Shown here: piece after piece, positions 1-13,541 of the stretch
Position numbering within the stretch: position 1 is the first letter of the stretch
How the letters are laid out: each line of letters opens with the position of its first letter
Source: Noviherbaspirillum aridicola
Lineage (GTDB): Bacteria > Pseudomonadota > Gammaproteobacteria > Burkholderiales > Burkholderiaceae_D
Assembly (NCBI RefSeq): GCF_019656455.1
Contig: NZ_BPMK01000003.1
Coordinates: 248,001 to 312,000, forward strand
Direction of reading: 5' to 3'
Length of the DNA stretch: 64,000 bases
Made by a program: the position numbers and the translations under genes
Notes under the pieces: model-generated
Told to the model about the DNA's origin: nothing
Seen by the model: the letters and a program-made list of their open reading frames with translations, nothing else
The model's database searches: none

Positions 1-150
1 CGCGGCAGTCTCGCCCTGGTCGCGCAGCTGCCCGGCGTGCAGGACCTGCCGATCGGTTCGCGCTGCACGCTGTACTGCCGCGGCGCCGACATCTTCCTGT
101 ATGCCCGCGACGGCGCCTTGCTGTCGGCGCCGCAACGCAAGGGGAACTGA
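1..150 (+). CDS. glpS: Glycerol ABC transporter ATPase GlpS, C-terminal end (partial)
   Basis: Only the last 49 codons are in the window, read in frame from base 1 to a TGA at 148. The residues resemble the C-terminal TOBE-like segment of a sugar/glycerol-type importer ATPase, ending in a beta-rich stretch (RCTLYCRGADIFLYA). The next ATPase gene starts two bases after the stop. Known glycerol importers of the Rhizobium GlpSTPQV type carry two unequal ATPases side by side, so this is inferred to be the first of the pair. The Walker motifs lie outside the window and the call depends on context. Confidence 0.7.
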   Translation, partial: RGSLALVAQLPGVQDLPIGSRCTLYCRGADIFLYARDGALLSAPQRKGN

Positions 151-152
151 AC

Positions 153-1238
153 ATGGCCCGCATCGAACTCCAGTCCCTGGCCCATGCCTACAAGCCCGAT
201 CCGCAGTCGCCGGCCGACTATGCGCTGCGGCCGATGAACATGGAATGGAAGGACGGCGGCGCCTACGCGCTGCTCGGTCCCTCGGGCTGCGGCAAGACCA
301 CGCTGCTCAACATCATTTCCGGCCTGGTGACGCCGTCGCACGGGCGCGTGCTCTTCAACGGCAAGGACGTCACCAACCTGCCGCCGGAGGCGCGCAACAT
401 CGCCCAGGTATTCCAGTTCCCGGTCATCTACGACACCATGACCGTGTTCGACAACCTCGCCTTCCCGCTGCGCAACCGCGGCTGGAAGGGCGCGGAGATC
501 AACAAGCGCGTGCACCAGGTGGCGGCCATGCTCGACCTGTCGTCCGACCTCAGGCACAGGGCGAGCGGATTGTCGGCAGACGCCAAGCAAAAGATTTCCC
601 TCGGCCGCGGACTGGTGCGCCCGGACGTGGCCGCCGTGCTGTTCGACGAACCGCTGACGGTGATCGACCCGCATCTCAAGTGGCTCCTGCGGCGCAAGCT
701 CAAGGAGATCCACCACGAGCTCAAACTGTCCCTGATCTACGTGACCCACGACCAGGTGGAGGCGCTGACCTTCGCCGACCAGGTGGTGGTCATGACCCAG
801 GGCGAGGTGGTGCAGGCCGGCAGCGCGCAACAGCTGTTCGAAGAACCGGCGCATACCTTCGTCGGCTATTTCATCGGCAGTCCCGGCATGAACCTGCTGC
901 CGTGCCGGATCGAGAACGGCGGCGCCAGGCTCGATGCCGGCCTGCTGCCCCTCAGCCCGGCGGCGCAGTCGGCGCTGCAGGGTGCGCAGGGCGAGATCAA
1001 GCTCGGCATCCGGCCGGAGTTCGTCGAGTGCGGCAGCGTGCAGCAGCCCGGCGCATTGCCGGCAGTGGTGCAGTCGGTGCGCAATCTCGGCACCCACTGC
1101 CTGGCCGACTTCCGGCTCGGCGCGCATGCGGTGTCGGCAAAGCTGCGGCAATGCGAGGCGCGCGCCGGCGAGCAGGTCTGGCTCAGCCTGCCGCCGCAGC
1201 GCACGCTCTACTACGTCAACGACAAGCGGGTGGCATGA
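153..1238 (+). CDS. glpT: Glycerol ABC transporter ATPase GlpT
   Basis: This 361-residue ABC ATPase should power glycerol import at the cytoplasmic face of the inner membrane. It has Walker A GPSGCGKTT (42-50), a Q-loop Gln at 88, Walker B AVLFDEP (161-167) and the H-loop His at 199, followed by a C-terminal TOBE-like regulatory region. The signature motif is not LSGGQ but LSADA (140-144), and the D-loop reads VID. Such drift fits an asymmetric heterodimer in which one composite ATP site is weak; that is inference. The partner is the partial ATPase just upstream, and the permease gene starts one base after this stop. The family (glycerol or glycerol-3-phosphate type) is clear; glycerol specificity rests on the permeases, the DUF2160 gene and the nearby kinase. 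Confidence 0.85.
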   Translation: MARIELQSLAHAYKPDPQSPADYALRPMNMEWKDGGAYALLGPSGCGKTTLLNIISGLVTPSHGRVLFNGKDVTNLPPEARNIAQVFQFPVIYDTMTVFDNLAFPLRNRGWKGAEINKRVHQVAAMLDLSSDLRHRASGLSADAKQKISLGRGLVRPDVAAVLFDEPLTVIDPHLKWLLRRKLKEIHHELKLSLIYVTHDQVEALTFADQVVVMTQGEVVQAGSAQQLFEEPAHTFVGYFIGSPGMNLLPCRIENGGARLDAGLLPLSPAAQSALQGAQGEIKLGIRPEFVECGSVQQPGALPAVVQSVRNLGTHCLADFRLGAHAVSAKLRQCEARAGEQVWLSLPPQRTLYYVNDKRVA

Positions 1239-1239
1239 C

Positions 1240-2109
1240 ATGAAAACCGTCAACAACAAGGCCTGGTTCCTGATCCTGCCGGTGATCCTGTGCGTGGCCT
1301 TCTCGGCGATCGTGCCGCTGATGACCATCGTGAACTATTCGGTGCAGGACATCCTCGGCCCCAACCAGCGGGTATTCGTCGGCACGGAATGGTTCCAGAT
1401 GGTGATGCGCGACGAAGAACTGCACGGCGCGCTGTACCGGCAGCTGCTGTTTTCGCTGTCGGTGCTGGCGATCGAAATCCCGCTCGGCATCCTGATCGCG
1501 CTGTGCATGCCGGCGCAGGGCTGGCGCGCCTCGCTGTCGCTGGTGCTGATCGCGCTGCCGCTGCTGATCCCCTGGAACGTGGTCGGCACCATCTGGCAGA
1601 TCTTCGGGCGCGGCGACATCGGCCTGCTCGGTCATGCGATCAACAGCATGGGCATCGACTACAACTACACCGGCGACACCATCGACGCCTGGCTCACCGT
1701 GCTGGCGATGGATGTGTGGCACTGGACGCCCCTGGTGGTGCTGCTCTGCTATGCCGGCCTGCGCGCGATTCCCGACGCCTACTATCAGGCGGCGAAGATC
1801 GACGGCGCCTCGCGCTGGGCGGTGTTCCGCTTCATCCAGCTGCCCAAGCTACGCAACGTGCTGATGATCGCGGTGCTGCTGCGCTTCATGGACAGTTTCA
1901 TGATCTATACCGAGCCTTTCGTGCTGACCGGCGGCGGTCCCGGCAACGCCACCACCTTCCTGTCGCAGTACCTGACACAGAAGGCGGTCGGCCAGTTCGA
2001 CCTCGGCCCGGCGGCGGCCTTCTCGCTGATCTACTTCCTGATCATCCTGCTGTTCTGCTTCGTGCTCTACAACTGGATGCAACGGGTCGGAACGGGAGAC
2101 AAGAAATGA
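1240..2109 (+). CDS. glpP: Glycerol ABC transporter permease GlpP
   Basis: This 289-residue inner-membrane permease belongs to the MalF/UgpA-like binding-protein-dependent importer family. The start is the ATG at 1240, one base after the glpT stop, giving an N-terminus that runs into a first hydrophobic segment (AWFLILPVILCVAFSAIV). About six membrane spans are visible. The ATPase-coupling EAA-type loop reads YQAAKIDGASRWAVFRFI in the second half. The gene overlaps the next permease by four bases (ATGA), a sign of translational coupling and equal expression of the two permease subunits. Confidence 0.88.
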   Translation: MKTVNNKAWFLILPVILCVAFSAIVPLMTIVNYSVQDILGPNQRVFVGTEWFQMVMRDEELHGALYRQLLFSLSVLAIEIPLGILIALCMPAQGWRASLSLVLIALPLLIPWNVVGTIWQIFGRGDIGLLGHAINSMGIDYNYTGDTIDAWLTVLAMDVWHWTPLVVLLCYAGLRAIPDAYYQAAKIDGASRWAVFRFIQLPKLRNVLMIAVLLRFMDSFMIYTEPFVLTGGGPGNATTFLSQYLTQKAVGQFDLGPAAAFSLIYFLIILLFCFVLYNWMQRVGTGDKK

Positions 2110-2921
2110 AGACGAGAACCCGGCCGCGTTACACCGCGGCCATCCTGGCGGTCTACCTGCTGCTGTCGCTGCTGCCGATCTACTGGATGCTCAACATGTC
2201 CCTCAAGACCAACGAGGAGATCGTGGGCGCCCTGACCATGGTGCCGCAGCAGCTGACCTTCGACAACTTCAAGGCCATCTTCACCGACCCGTCCTGGTAC
2301 GACGGCTACATCAATTCCATCATCTACGTGGCGATGAACATGGTGATGTCGGTGCTGGTCGCGCTGCCCGCCGCCTATGCGTTTTCGCGCTATTCCTTCC
2401 TCGGCGACAAGCACCTCTTCTTCTGGCTGCTGACCAACCGCATGACGCCGCCGGCGGTGTTCCTGCTGCCGTTCTTCCAGCTGTATTCGACCTTCGGCCT
2501 GATGGATACCCATATCGCGGTCGCGCTCGCGCACATGGTGTTCAACGTGCCGCTGGCGGTCTGGATCCTGGAGGGTTTCATGTCCGGCATCCCAAAGGAG
2601 ATCGACGAGACGGCCTACATCGACGGCTACAGCTTTCCGGCCTTTTTCGTGAAGATCTTCCTGCCCATGATCAAGGCCGGCATCGGCGTGACCGCCTTCT
2701 TCTGCTTCATGTTCAGCTGGGTCGAGCTGCTGCTGGCGCGCACGCTCACCTCGGTCAACGCCAAGCCGATCGCCGCCACCATGACGCGCACGGTGTCGGC
2801 GGCCGGCATGGACTGGGGCGTGCTGGCGGCCGCCGGCGTGCTCACCATCGTGCCCGGCGCGCTGGTGATCTGGTTCGTCCGGCACTACATCGCCAAGGGC
2901 TTCGCGATGGGGAGGGTGTGA
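2106..2921 (+). CDS. glpQ: Glycerol ABC transporter permease GlpQ
   Basis: This is the second importer permease, 271 residues, of the MalG/UgpE-like family. It starts with a basic stretch before the first membrane span (YTAAILAVYLLLSLLPIYWM) and has about six spans. The EAA-type coupling loop is IDETAYIDGYSFPAFFVKIF. It overlaps glpP by ATGA and is followed one base after its stop by the DUF2160 gene. GlpP and GlpQ together should form the transmembrane channel driven by the two ATPases. Confidence 0.88.
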   Translation: MKTRTRPRYTAAILAVYLLLSLLPIYWMLNMSLKTNEEIVGALTMVPQQLTFDNFKAIFTDPSWYDGYINSIIYVAMNMVMSVLVALPAAYAFSRYSFLGDKHLFFWLLTNRMTPPAVFLLPFFQLYSTFGLMDTHIAVALAHMVFNVPLAVWILEGFMSGIPKEIDETAYIDGYSFPAFFVKIFLPMIKAGIGVTAFFCFMFSWVELLLARTLTSVNAKPIAATMTRTVSAAGMDWGVLAAAGVLTIVPGALVIWFVRHYIAKGFAMGRV

Positions 2922-2922
2922 G

Positions 2923-3207
2923 ATGGAAAACGCATTCGAATGGATGGCCTGGACGCCGCCGGTGGCGATCTTCTTTTCGGCGGTGGTGCTGATGCTGGCG
3001 GCGATGACCGTGTGGGAACTGCGTTCGCCGACGATAGAACGCAAGGGCTTCCTGCCGATCCCGACCACCCGCGGCGACCGCCTGTTCATCGGCCTGCTGG
3101 CGGCCGCCTATGTGAATCTCGCCTGGGCCGGCGCGACCGACCTCACGCAATGGATAGGCGCGGCAATTGGTTTCGTAGTGCTTCTGGTTGTAATGCGCTG
3201 GGGCTGA
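2923..3207 (+). CDS. Small membrane protein of glycerol importer (DUF2160)
   Basis: The product is 94 residues with three hydrophobic segments (about 10-30, 48-66 and 74-92) separated by a basic loop. It resembles the DUF2160 family, which sits between the permeases and the binding protein in Rhizobium-type glycerol importers, where the locus is called glpU. It starts one base after the glpQ stop, so it is surely co-transcribed. Its role is unknown; a small accessory subunit of the permease is a reasonable guess. It carries no catalytic or metal-binding motif that I can see. Confidence 0.8.
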   Translation: MENAFEWMAWTPPVAIFFSAVVLMLAAMTVWELRSPTIERKGFLPIPTTRGDRLFIGLLAAAYVNLAWAGATDLTQWIGAAIGFVVLLVVMRWG

Positions 3208-3297
3208 CCGGCCCCGGCTTGGCACCGCGGCGGCGCACGGGTCCTTCCCCTCGTGCGGCGTTCCTGTCCCGGGAAGGCAATGACAAAAGGTGGAGAT

Positions 3298-5022
<1,725 letters not shown>

Positions 5023-5042
5023 TCCGGCCGTGGTGTGAGACG

Positions 5043-5072
5043 AAACCGGCGCAGTGCATGCTGCGCCGGTTT
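5043..5072 (+). terminator. Hairpin terminator between glpV and glpK
   Basis: A perfect 12-bp stem (AAACCGGCGCAG against CTGCGCCGGTTT) with a 6-base loop ends in a short T run, 20 bases after the glpV stop and 17 bases before the glpK start. It looks like an intrinsic or partial terminator that would lower glpK transcription relative to the importer, or protect the glpV mRNA 3' end. Confidence 0.7.
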
Positions 5073-5089
5073 TGCAGACAACAAGAGCT

Positions 5090-6580
5090 ATGAGCAAATA
5101 CATCCTCGCCCTCGACCAGGGCACCACGAGTTCGCGCGCCATTCTGTTCGATCACGACGGGCGGCCCTGCCATGTCGCGCAGCAGGAATTCCGCCAGATA
5201 TTCCCGCAGTCCGGCTGGGTCGAACACGACGCCAGCGAGATCTGGGACAGCCAGCTCGCGGTCGCCCGCCAGGTATTGCGCGAGAACGGCGTGCCGGCGA
5301 GCGAGGTGGCGGCGCTGGGCATCACCAACCAGCGCGAGACCGTGGTGCTGTGGGACCGCGCCAGCGGCGAGCCGGTTGCCAATGCGATCGTCTGGCAGGA
5401 TCACCGCAGCGCGGCGTTCTGCGACAGCCTGCGCGAGCAGGGCAAGGGCGCGCTGTTCCAGAAAAAGACCGGCCTCGTGGTCGATGCCTATTTCTCGGGC
5501 ACCAAGCTCAAGTGGCTGCTCGACAATGTGCCGGGCGTACGTGACCGCGCCGAACGCGGCGAACTCGCGTTCGGCACCGTCGATGCCTGGCTGATCTACA
5601 AGCTGTGCGGCGAGCATGTGGCCGACGTCAGCAATGCCTCGCGCACGCTGCTGTTCAACATCCACACGATGAGATGGGATGAAGAGCTGCTGGCACTGCT
5701 CGACATTCCCGCCAGCCTGCTGCCGCGCGTGGTGCCGAGCAGCGGCGTGGTGGGCAACACGCGCGCCGAGCTGTTCGGCGCGGCGGTTCCGATCGCCGGC
5801 ATCGCCGGCGACCAGCAGGCGGCCACCTTCGGCCAGGCCTGCCACCATCCGGGCATGGCCAAGAATACCTACGGCACCGGGTGCTTCATGCTCATGCATA
5901 CCGGCCGCGAAGCAATCGCTTCGTCAAACAATCTCCTGACCACGGTGGGCTGGCAGATCGGCGACCGCACCGACTACATGCTCGAGGGCAGCGTGTTCAA
6001 CGCCGGCGCCGCGGTGCAGTGGCTGCGCGACGGCCTCGGCATCATTCGCAGCTCCGACGAGGTCGAAGCGCTCGCCACCAGCGTGCCGGATACCGGCGGC
6101 GTGCATTTCGTGCCCGCGTTTTCCGGCCTCGGCGCGCCGTACTGGGACGCCTACGCGCGCGGCACCATGGTCGGCATCAGCCGCGGCACCACCGCCGCGC
6201 ACATCGCCCGCGCCACCCTTGCCGCCATCGCCTACCAGAGCGCCGACGTGCTCGAAGCCATGCAGCGCGACGCCGCGATCGGACTGACCGAACTGCGGGT
6301 CGACGGCGGGGCCGCACGCAACGACCTGCTGATGCAGTTCCAGGCCGACGTGCTCGGCGTACCGGTCGTGCGGCCCATGGTCACCGAAACCACCGCGCTC
6401 GGCGCCGCCTACCTGGCCGGCCTGGCCGTCGGCTTCTGGCATTCGCAGGCAGAAATCGGCGCCCAGTGGCAGGTGCAAAAACGCTTTGAACCGGCGATGC
6501 CGGAAGACGAACGCCACGCCCGTCTCGCCGACTGGCGGCGGGCGGTGAGCAAGGCCCGGGACTGGCTGCAGCACGATTGA
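5090..6580 (+). CDS. glpK: Glycerol kinase
   Basis: GlpK phosphorylates glycerol with ATP to sn-glycerol 3-phosphate in the cytoplasm, trapping glycerol brought in by the upstream importer. The 496-residue length is normal. The FGGY-family phosphate-binding motif DQGTTSSRA is at 8-16 after MSKYILAL, and later family motifs [11 protein letters not shown] and YGTGCF are present. The ATG at 5090 is chosen because it gives the standard N-terminus; a longer in-frame option overlaps the hairpin. No glpD or glpR is seen in the window, so the onward dehydrogenase must lie elsewhere, perhaps upstream of base 1. Confidence 0.95.
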   Translation: MSKYILALDQGTTSSRAILFDHDGRPCHVAQQEFRQIFPQSGWVEHDASEIWDSQLAVARQVLRENGVPASEVAALGITNQRETVVLWDRASGEPVANAIVWQDHRSAAFCDSLREQGKGALFQKKTGLVVDAYFSGTKLKWLLDNVPGVRDRAERGELAFGTVDAWLIYKLCGEHVADVSNASRTLLFNIHTMRWDEELLALLDIPASLLPRVVPSSGVVGNTRAELFGAAVPIAGIAGDQQAATFGQACHHPGMAKNTYGTGCFMLMHTGREAIASSNNLLTTVGWQIGDRTDYMLEGSVFNAGAAVQWLRDGLGIIRSSDEVEALATSVPDTGGVHFVPAFSGLGAPYWDAYARGTMVGISRGTTAAHIARATLAAIAYQSADVLEAMQRDAAIGLTELRVDGGAARNDLLMQFQADVLGVPVVRPMVTETTALGAAYLAGLAVGFWHSQAEIGAQWQVQKRFEPAMPEDERHARLADWRRAVSKARDWLQHD

Positions 6581-6646
6581 CATTCATGCACGTGGTGCGG
6601 GGCCAACAAGGGGCGAGGCCGGAAAACTGACCCGGAAGTTAGTTGC

Positions 6647-6652
6647 TATACT
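6647..6652 (+). promoter_or_regulatory. -10-like element of lpxC, close to the start codon
   Basis: TATACT lies only seven bases before the lpxC ATG. A start 6-8 bases downstream would put the mRNA 5' end at or next to the ATG. No good -35 hexamer is visible and no Shine-Dalgarno sequence precedes the gene. Confidence 0.4.
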
Positions 6653-6659
6653 GCCCCCT

Positions 6660-7589
6660 ATGCTCAAACAACGAACAATCAAACAGCTGGTCAGGACCAT
6701 CGGCGTCGGACTGCATTCCGGCACCAAGGTCGAACTCACCCTGCGCCCGGCCGCGCCCGATACCGGCATCATCTTCCGCCGCGTCGACCAGGATCCGCCG
6801 GTCGTGCTGCCGGCGGCCGCCGATGGCGTAGGCGATACCCGCATGGCTTCCGTGCTGGACAAGGGCGGCGTGCGCGTTTCCACCGTCGAACACCTGATGT
6901 CGGCCTGTGCGGGCCTCGGCATCGACAACCTCTACATCGACGTCACCGCCGAGGAAATACCGATCATGGACGGCTCCGCCGCCTCCTTCGTATTCCTGCT
7001 GCAGCAGGCGGGGCTGGAAGAACAGAACGCGCCCAAGCGTTTCATCCGCGTCAAGAAACCGGTGGAAGTGCGGGAAGGCAGCGGCGCCCAGGAAAAATGG
7101 GCGAGGCTGGAACCCTACGATGGTTTCAAGCTGCGCTTCTTCATTGAATTCAATCATCCGGCGGTCGACGTCACCGGCCAGATCGCCGAAGTCGATTTCG
7201 ACACGGATTCCTACATCCGCGAGATTGCCCGCGCGCGCACCTTCGGCTTCATGCAGGACGTGGAAACCCTGCGCGGCCTCGGCCTGATCCGCGGCGGTTC
7301 ACTCGAGAATGCGATCGTGATGGACGAGTACCGGATCCTCAACCCGGACGGCCTGCGCTACGACAACGAGTTCGTGCGCCACAAGATCCTGGACGCCATC
7401 GGCGACCTCTACCTGGTCGGCCGCCCGCTGCTGGCGAGTTATGTCGCCCACAAGTCCGGCCACACGCTCAACAACCTGCTGCTGCGCGAGCTGCTGTCGC
7501 AACCCGACGCCTACGAGATCGTGACCTTCGAATCCGCCGACAAGGCGCCTCGGGCTTATGCGCCGCAACTGCTCGAGGAGTGGGCGTAG
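6660..7589 (+). CDS. lpxC: UDP-3-O-acyl-N-acetylglucosamine deacetylase LpxC
   Basis: LpxC removes the acetyl group from UDP-3-O-acyl-GlcNAc, the committed step of lipid A synthesis, in the cytoplasm. The 309-residue protein shows GVGLHSG near residue 19, the zinc-ligand motif EHLMSA (His78), HKILD with His241 and Asp245, and the catalytic His268 in HKSGH. The start MLKQRTIK is the usual one for the family. There is no ribosome-binding site ahead of the ATG. In related bacteria lpxC usually follows ftsZ; here it follows glpK, so the glycerol locus may have been inserted in that interval, though ftsZ is outside the window. Confidence 0.97.
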   Translation: MLKQRTIKQLVRTIGVGLHSGTKVELTLRPAAPDTGIIFRRVDQDPPVVLPAAADGVGDTRMASVLDKGGVRVSTVEHLMSACAGLGIDNLYIDVTAEEIPIMDGSAASFVFLLQQAGLEEQNAPKRFIRVKKPVEVREGSGAQEKWARLEPYDGFKLRFFIEFNHPAVDVTGQIAEVDFDTDSYIREIARARTFGFMQDVETLRGLGLIRGGSLENAIVMDEYRILNPDGLRYDNEFVRHKILDAIGDLYLVGRPLLASYVAHKSGHTLNNLLLRELLSQPDAYEIVTFESADKAPRAYAPQLLEEWA

Positions 7590-7688
7590 CAGAGGTCAGG
7601 GTACAGAGGTCAGGTTACAGAGGGTGGAGTCTGCAGCTGGCGCTCGCCGCGACGCTCTGACCTCTGACCTCTGTCACCTGTAACCTGA
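7590..7688. repeat. Direct and inverted CAGAGGTCAGGTTACAG-type repeats
   Basis: Between convergent lpxC and dciA lie two direct copies of CAGAGGTCAGG(G/T)TACAG from 7590 and their inverted counterparts (CTGACCTCTGACCTCTG, then CTGTAACCTGAC) at about 7656-7688. The arms could fold into a long hairpin and act as a two-way terminator. The right arm overlaps the 3' end of dciA and encodes its last residues (SGYR). Confidence 0.75.
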
Positions 7689-8183
7689 CACGTGCCGCTT
7701 CAGCATGGCTTCCAGCGCTGCTTTCAGTTCCTGATTCTGCGGCGTCTCTTCCAGTGATTCCTTCAGTGATGCAAGCGCCGACTTGGCCGCGGAGGGCAGT
7801 ACCAGCTGCTTCTGCGGTCTTGTCTTTTCTGCAATCTTTCTGACTTGCACTTTAATTCGTATTGCGCTAACCTGCCACCCGCCCTTGAGCAGGGCCTCTT
7901 GCAGTTTTGGCAATTGCTGCTTGAGTTTGGCGGCGAAGGCAGCGTTCGGCGCGGCCAGCACCAGCTGGCCGGACTCGAACGAAAGCACGGAGCAGGCGTC
8001 AAAAAGCGCGGGCAATACCGACGCGCAGTCCTGCTGCAAGGCAGCCAGGCGTGCGACCGTCGGCAGCAGCGCGGCCATCTTGTCGTTGCCGCGCAAAAAA
8101 TCCGATACGCCGCGCGAAGTCTGTACATGCTGTGCAGACTTTGCGCCTGTCTGGCGGATGGGGAATGAGGCAAAGCGTTTCAT
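7674..8183 (-). CDS. dciA: DciA-like replicative helicase loader (DUF721)
   Basis: The product has about 169 residues and carries the DUF721 KH-like domain (roughly 25-115), including the typical ESGQLVLAAPNAAFAAKL stretch. DciA is known as the ancestral loader of DnaB helicase in bacteria that lack DnaC. The second half is Lys/Gln-rich and probably flexible. An ATG four codons upstream (8195) is also possible; neither start has a clear ribosome site, and MKRFASF looks more like the family N-terminus. The gene converges with lpxC, and its 3' end is built from the repeat described there. The domain call is good; the helicase role is inferred from the family. Confidence 0.75.
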   Translation of the reverse strand: MKRFASFPIRQTGAKSAQHVQTSRGVSDFLRGNDKMAALLPTVARLAALQQDCASVLPALFDACSVLSFESGQLVLAAPNAAFAAKLKQQLPKLQEALLKGGWQVSAIRIKVQVRKIAEKTRPQKQLVLPSAAKSALASLKESLEETPQNQELKAALEAMLKRHVSGYR

Positions 8184-8246
8184 GGGTCGCACCATATCAC
8201 AAGCGACACGCCTTTTCGCCCCTGCCGAGGATCACGAGGAGCTGTC

Positions 8247-9197
8247 ATGCAGATCATCTTGTTGCACCCCCGCTTCAGCGCCAGGACGATCACGCTCAGC
8301 CACTGGCATCTGATGCTGGCCGGCGTCCTGTTTGTCGGGGCGGTCATTCTCGCGTCTTCCCTCCTGTATTACCTGACCATCCGCTATGCCGGCAGCGTCG
8401 ACCTGCCGCTGGTGCGCGACATGGTGGCCGCCAACAGCCAGGATGACGATGCCCGCAAGGACAAGTACGTGCGGGAAAACCTGGCGGCGATGGCGATGAA
8501 GGTGGGCGAGATGCAGGCCCAGCTGATGCGCCTGGATGCGCTCGGCGAGCGGGTGCAGGGCCTGGCCGGCGTCAAGCCGCAGGAATTCAATTTCCGCGAG
8601 CTGCCGGGCCGCGGCGGCGCGGAGTCGAGCAGCATGCCGCAGCCCCAGCTTTCGATGGAAGACTTCCAGGCGCTGCTGGACCGCATGGCGCGCGATGTCG
8701 AACACCGCGCCGACTACATGAACGTGGTCGAGACCACGCTGATGTCGCAAAAGGTCAAGGCCCGTCTGCTGCCCACGGTGCAGCCGGTCAATGTCAGCTA
8801 CAACGCCTCCGGCTTCGGCTGGCGGCTCGACCCGTTCTCCGGCCGCAGCGCCTTCCATGAAGGCATCGACTTCCCCGCCCCGGTCGGCACGCCGATCGTC
8901 GCCGCCGCCGGCGGAGTGGTGATCGCCGCCGAATACCATCACCAGTTCGGCAACATGGTGGAGATCGACCACGGCAACGACATGGTCACCCGCTATGCCC
9001 ATGCATCGAAGCTGCGCGTGAAGCTCGGCGACATCGTGCGCCGCGGCCAGCACGTCGCCGACATCGGCTCCACCGGCCGCTCGACCGGCGCCCATCTGCA
9101 TTTCGAAGTCCTGGTCAAGGGCGTGCAGCAGGATCCGCACAAGTTCCTGGCGGCCGGCGCCGACCCGACCAAGCTCAACGCCCTCGCCGCGAAATAG
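8247..9197 (+). CDS. M23 family metallopeptidase (LytM domain)
   Basis: This 316-residue protein has one N-terminal membrane anchor (about 20-45), a charged helical linker, and a C-terminal LytM/M23 domain. Zinc-site motifs are visible: HEGIDFPAP, and HLHFEV near the end. It should cut cell-wall peptide crosslinks in the periplasm, or act as an activator if inactive; all motif residues appear present, so an active endopeptidase is more likely. The lpxC-DUF721-M23-secA order is common in Burkholderiales. The ribosome site is GAGGAGC ahead of ATG 8247. A GC-rich inverted repeat (GGGAC to GTCCC) follows the stop. Confidence 0.88.
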   Translation: MQIILLHPRFSARTITLSHWHLMLAGVLFVGAVILASSLLYYLTIRYAGSVDLPLVRDMVAANSQDDDARKDKYVRENLAAMAMKVGEMQAQLMRLDALGERVQGLAGVKPQEFNFRELPGRGGAESSSMPQPQLSMEDFQALLDRMARDVEHRADYMNVVETTLMSQKVKARLLPTVQPVNVSYNASGFGWRLDPFSGRSAFHEGIDFPAPVGTPIVAAAGGVVIAAEYHHQFGNMVEIDHGNDMVTRYAHASKLRVKLGDIVRRGQHVADIGSTGRSTGAHLHFEVLVKGVQQDPHKFLAAGADPTKLNALAAK

Positions 9198-9417
9198 GGA
9201 CAGGCCGGCCGGGCGGACCGTCCCTCAGCGCCGGCTATTGTTTCCTGACCGGCAATCCCCATCTGCCCCGGAAGTGCGTCTGTGTTTGCGCAAGCCGCCT
9301 GTCCGGCATCCGTTCCCGGCGGGACGCCGGCCCGAACCTGCGTGCTAAAATCCGCAATTTAGCCGAGCCGGTTATTGGCAGAACCAGCCTTCGCGTCATC
9401 CAAATTCATAATCAAGC

Positions 9418-12180
<2,763 letters not shown>

Positions 12181-12202
12181 CGGCAGCCTGGCAAGCGCGA
12201 AG

Positions 12203-12226
12203 AAGGGCGGGGCAACCCGCCCTTTT
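12203..12226 (+). terminator. Intrinsic terminator after secA
   Basis: A 9-bp stem AAGGGCGGG/CCCGCCCTT with a GCAA tetraloop ends in TTTT, 22 bases after the secA stop. It separates secA from argJ. Confidence 0.85.
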
Positions 12227-12301
12227 CATTTGGGGCTGGCGGGCGGCGCGGCCGCTTGCGTTTACAATTACGCTCTTGTTCAACCGTCTTTCCCCACCGT
12301 C

Positions 12302-13540
12302 ATGGCCGTCAATCTCCCGCTCCCCGTCGCCGCCAACCTGAAACCCGTCCCCGGCATCGAACTCGGTTACGCCGAAGCCGGCGTGCGCAAGGCCAACCGC
12401 AAGGACCTGCTGGTCATGAAGCTGGGTGAAGGCGCCAGCGTCGCCGGCGTGTTCACGCAAAACCGTTTCTGCGCCGCGCCGGTGCAGGTCTGCAAGACCC
12501 ATCTGCAGGGACTGCAGTCGGGCGGCAAGGGCATCCGCGCGCTGGTGATCAATACCGGCAATGCCAATGCAGGCACCGGCGATGCGGGACTGGCCAATGC
12601 CAACGCGACCTGCAGCGCGCTCGCCGAACTGCTCGGCTGCGACGCGTCCCAGGTCCTGCCTTTCTCCACCGGCGTGATTCTCGAGCCGCTGCCGGTCGAG
12701 CGCATCGTCGCCGGCATGCCGCAGGCGATCGCCAACCTCAAGCCGGACAACTGGTACAACGCCGCCGAGTCCATCATGACCACCGACACCCAGCCCAAGG
12801 CGGCGTCGCGCACGGTCCTCATCAACGGCAAGACCGTCACCATGACCGGCATCAGCAAGGGGGCCGGCATGATCAAGCCCAACATGGCGACCATGCTCGG
12901 CTTCCTCGCGATGGACGCGAAGGTCTCGCAGCCGCTGCTGGAGCGCATGGTCAAGGCCGCGGCCGACAAGTCCTTCAACTGCATCACCATCGACGGCGAT
13001 ACCTCGACCAACGACTCCTTCATGCTCATCGCCACCGGCGCCGGCGCGCTGGAGGTCAGTGATGCGGACAGCGCCGAATACGCGCAGCTCGTCGCCGCCG
13101 TGACCGACCTGTCGCAGGAGCTGGCGCAGATGATCGTGCGCGACGGCGAAGGCGCGACCAAGCTCATGACCATCACGGTGGAAGAGGGCGCGAGCATCGA
13201 AGAGTGCCGCAAGATCGCCTACGCGATCGGCCATTCTCCCCTGGTCAAGACCGCCTTCTATGCCTCCGATCCCAATCTCGGACGCATCCTGGCGGCGATC
13301 GGTTACGCGGGCGTGGACGATCTCGACGTCGCCAGGATCAATCTCTGGCTGGACGACGTCTGGGTCGCGAAGAACGGCGGCCGCAATCCCGACTACAAGG
13401 AAGAGGACGGGCAGCGGGTGATGAAGCAGAGCGAGATCACGATCCGCGTCAAGCTGGCGCGCGGCAGCGAGAGCGCGACGATCTGGACCTGCGACCTCTC
13501 GCACGACTACGTCAGCATCAACGCCGACTACCGGTCCTGA
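12302..13540 (+). CDS. argJ: Bifunctional ornithine acetyltransferase / N-acetylglutamate synthase
   Basis: ArgJ moves the acetyl group from N-acetylornithine to glutamate, recycling acetyl in arginine synthesis. The 412-residue protein carries the self-cleavage site KPNMATMLG, where the Thr becomes the N-terminal nucleophile of the beta chain, and earlier ArgJ motifs [12 protein letters not shown] and FSTGVI. The start ATG at 12302 gives the usual MAVNLPLP N-terminus; upstream in-frame codons overlap the promoter region after the secA terminator. The DUF815 gene begins one base after the stop, so the two are probably one transcript. Confidence 0.97.
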   Translation: MAVNLPLPVAANLKPVPGIELGYAEAGVRKANRKDLLVMKLGEGASVAGVFTQNRFCAAPVQVCKTHLQGLQSGGKGIRALVINTGNANAGTGDAGLANANATCSALAELLGCDASQVLPFSTGVILEPLPVERIVAGMPQAIANLKPDNWYNAAESIMTTDTQPKAASRTVLINGKTVTMTGISKGAGMIKPNMATMLGFLAMDAKVSQPLLERMVKAAADKSFNCITIDGDTSTNDSFMLIATGAGALEVSDADSAEYAQLVAAVTDLSQELAQMIVRDGEGATKLMTITVEEGASIEECRKIAYAIGHSPLVKTAFYASDPNLGRILAAIGYAGVDDLDVARINLWLDDVWVAKNGGRNPDYKEEDGQRVMKQSEITIRVKLARGSESATIWTCDLSHDYVSINADYRS

Positions 13541-13541
13541 C

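Noticed and set aside
3215-3245. TGGCAC with GG and GC ten bases apart before glpV as a sigma54 promoter
   Set aside because: The -12 half reads CGGC rather than TTGC, so it falls short of the consensus.
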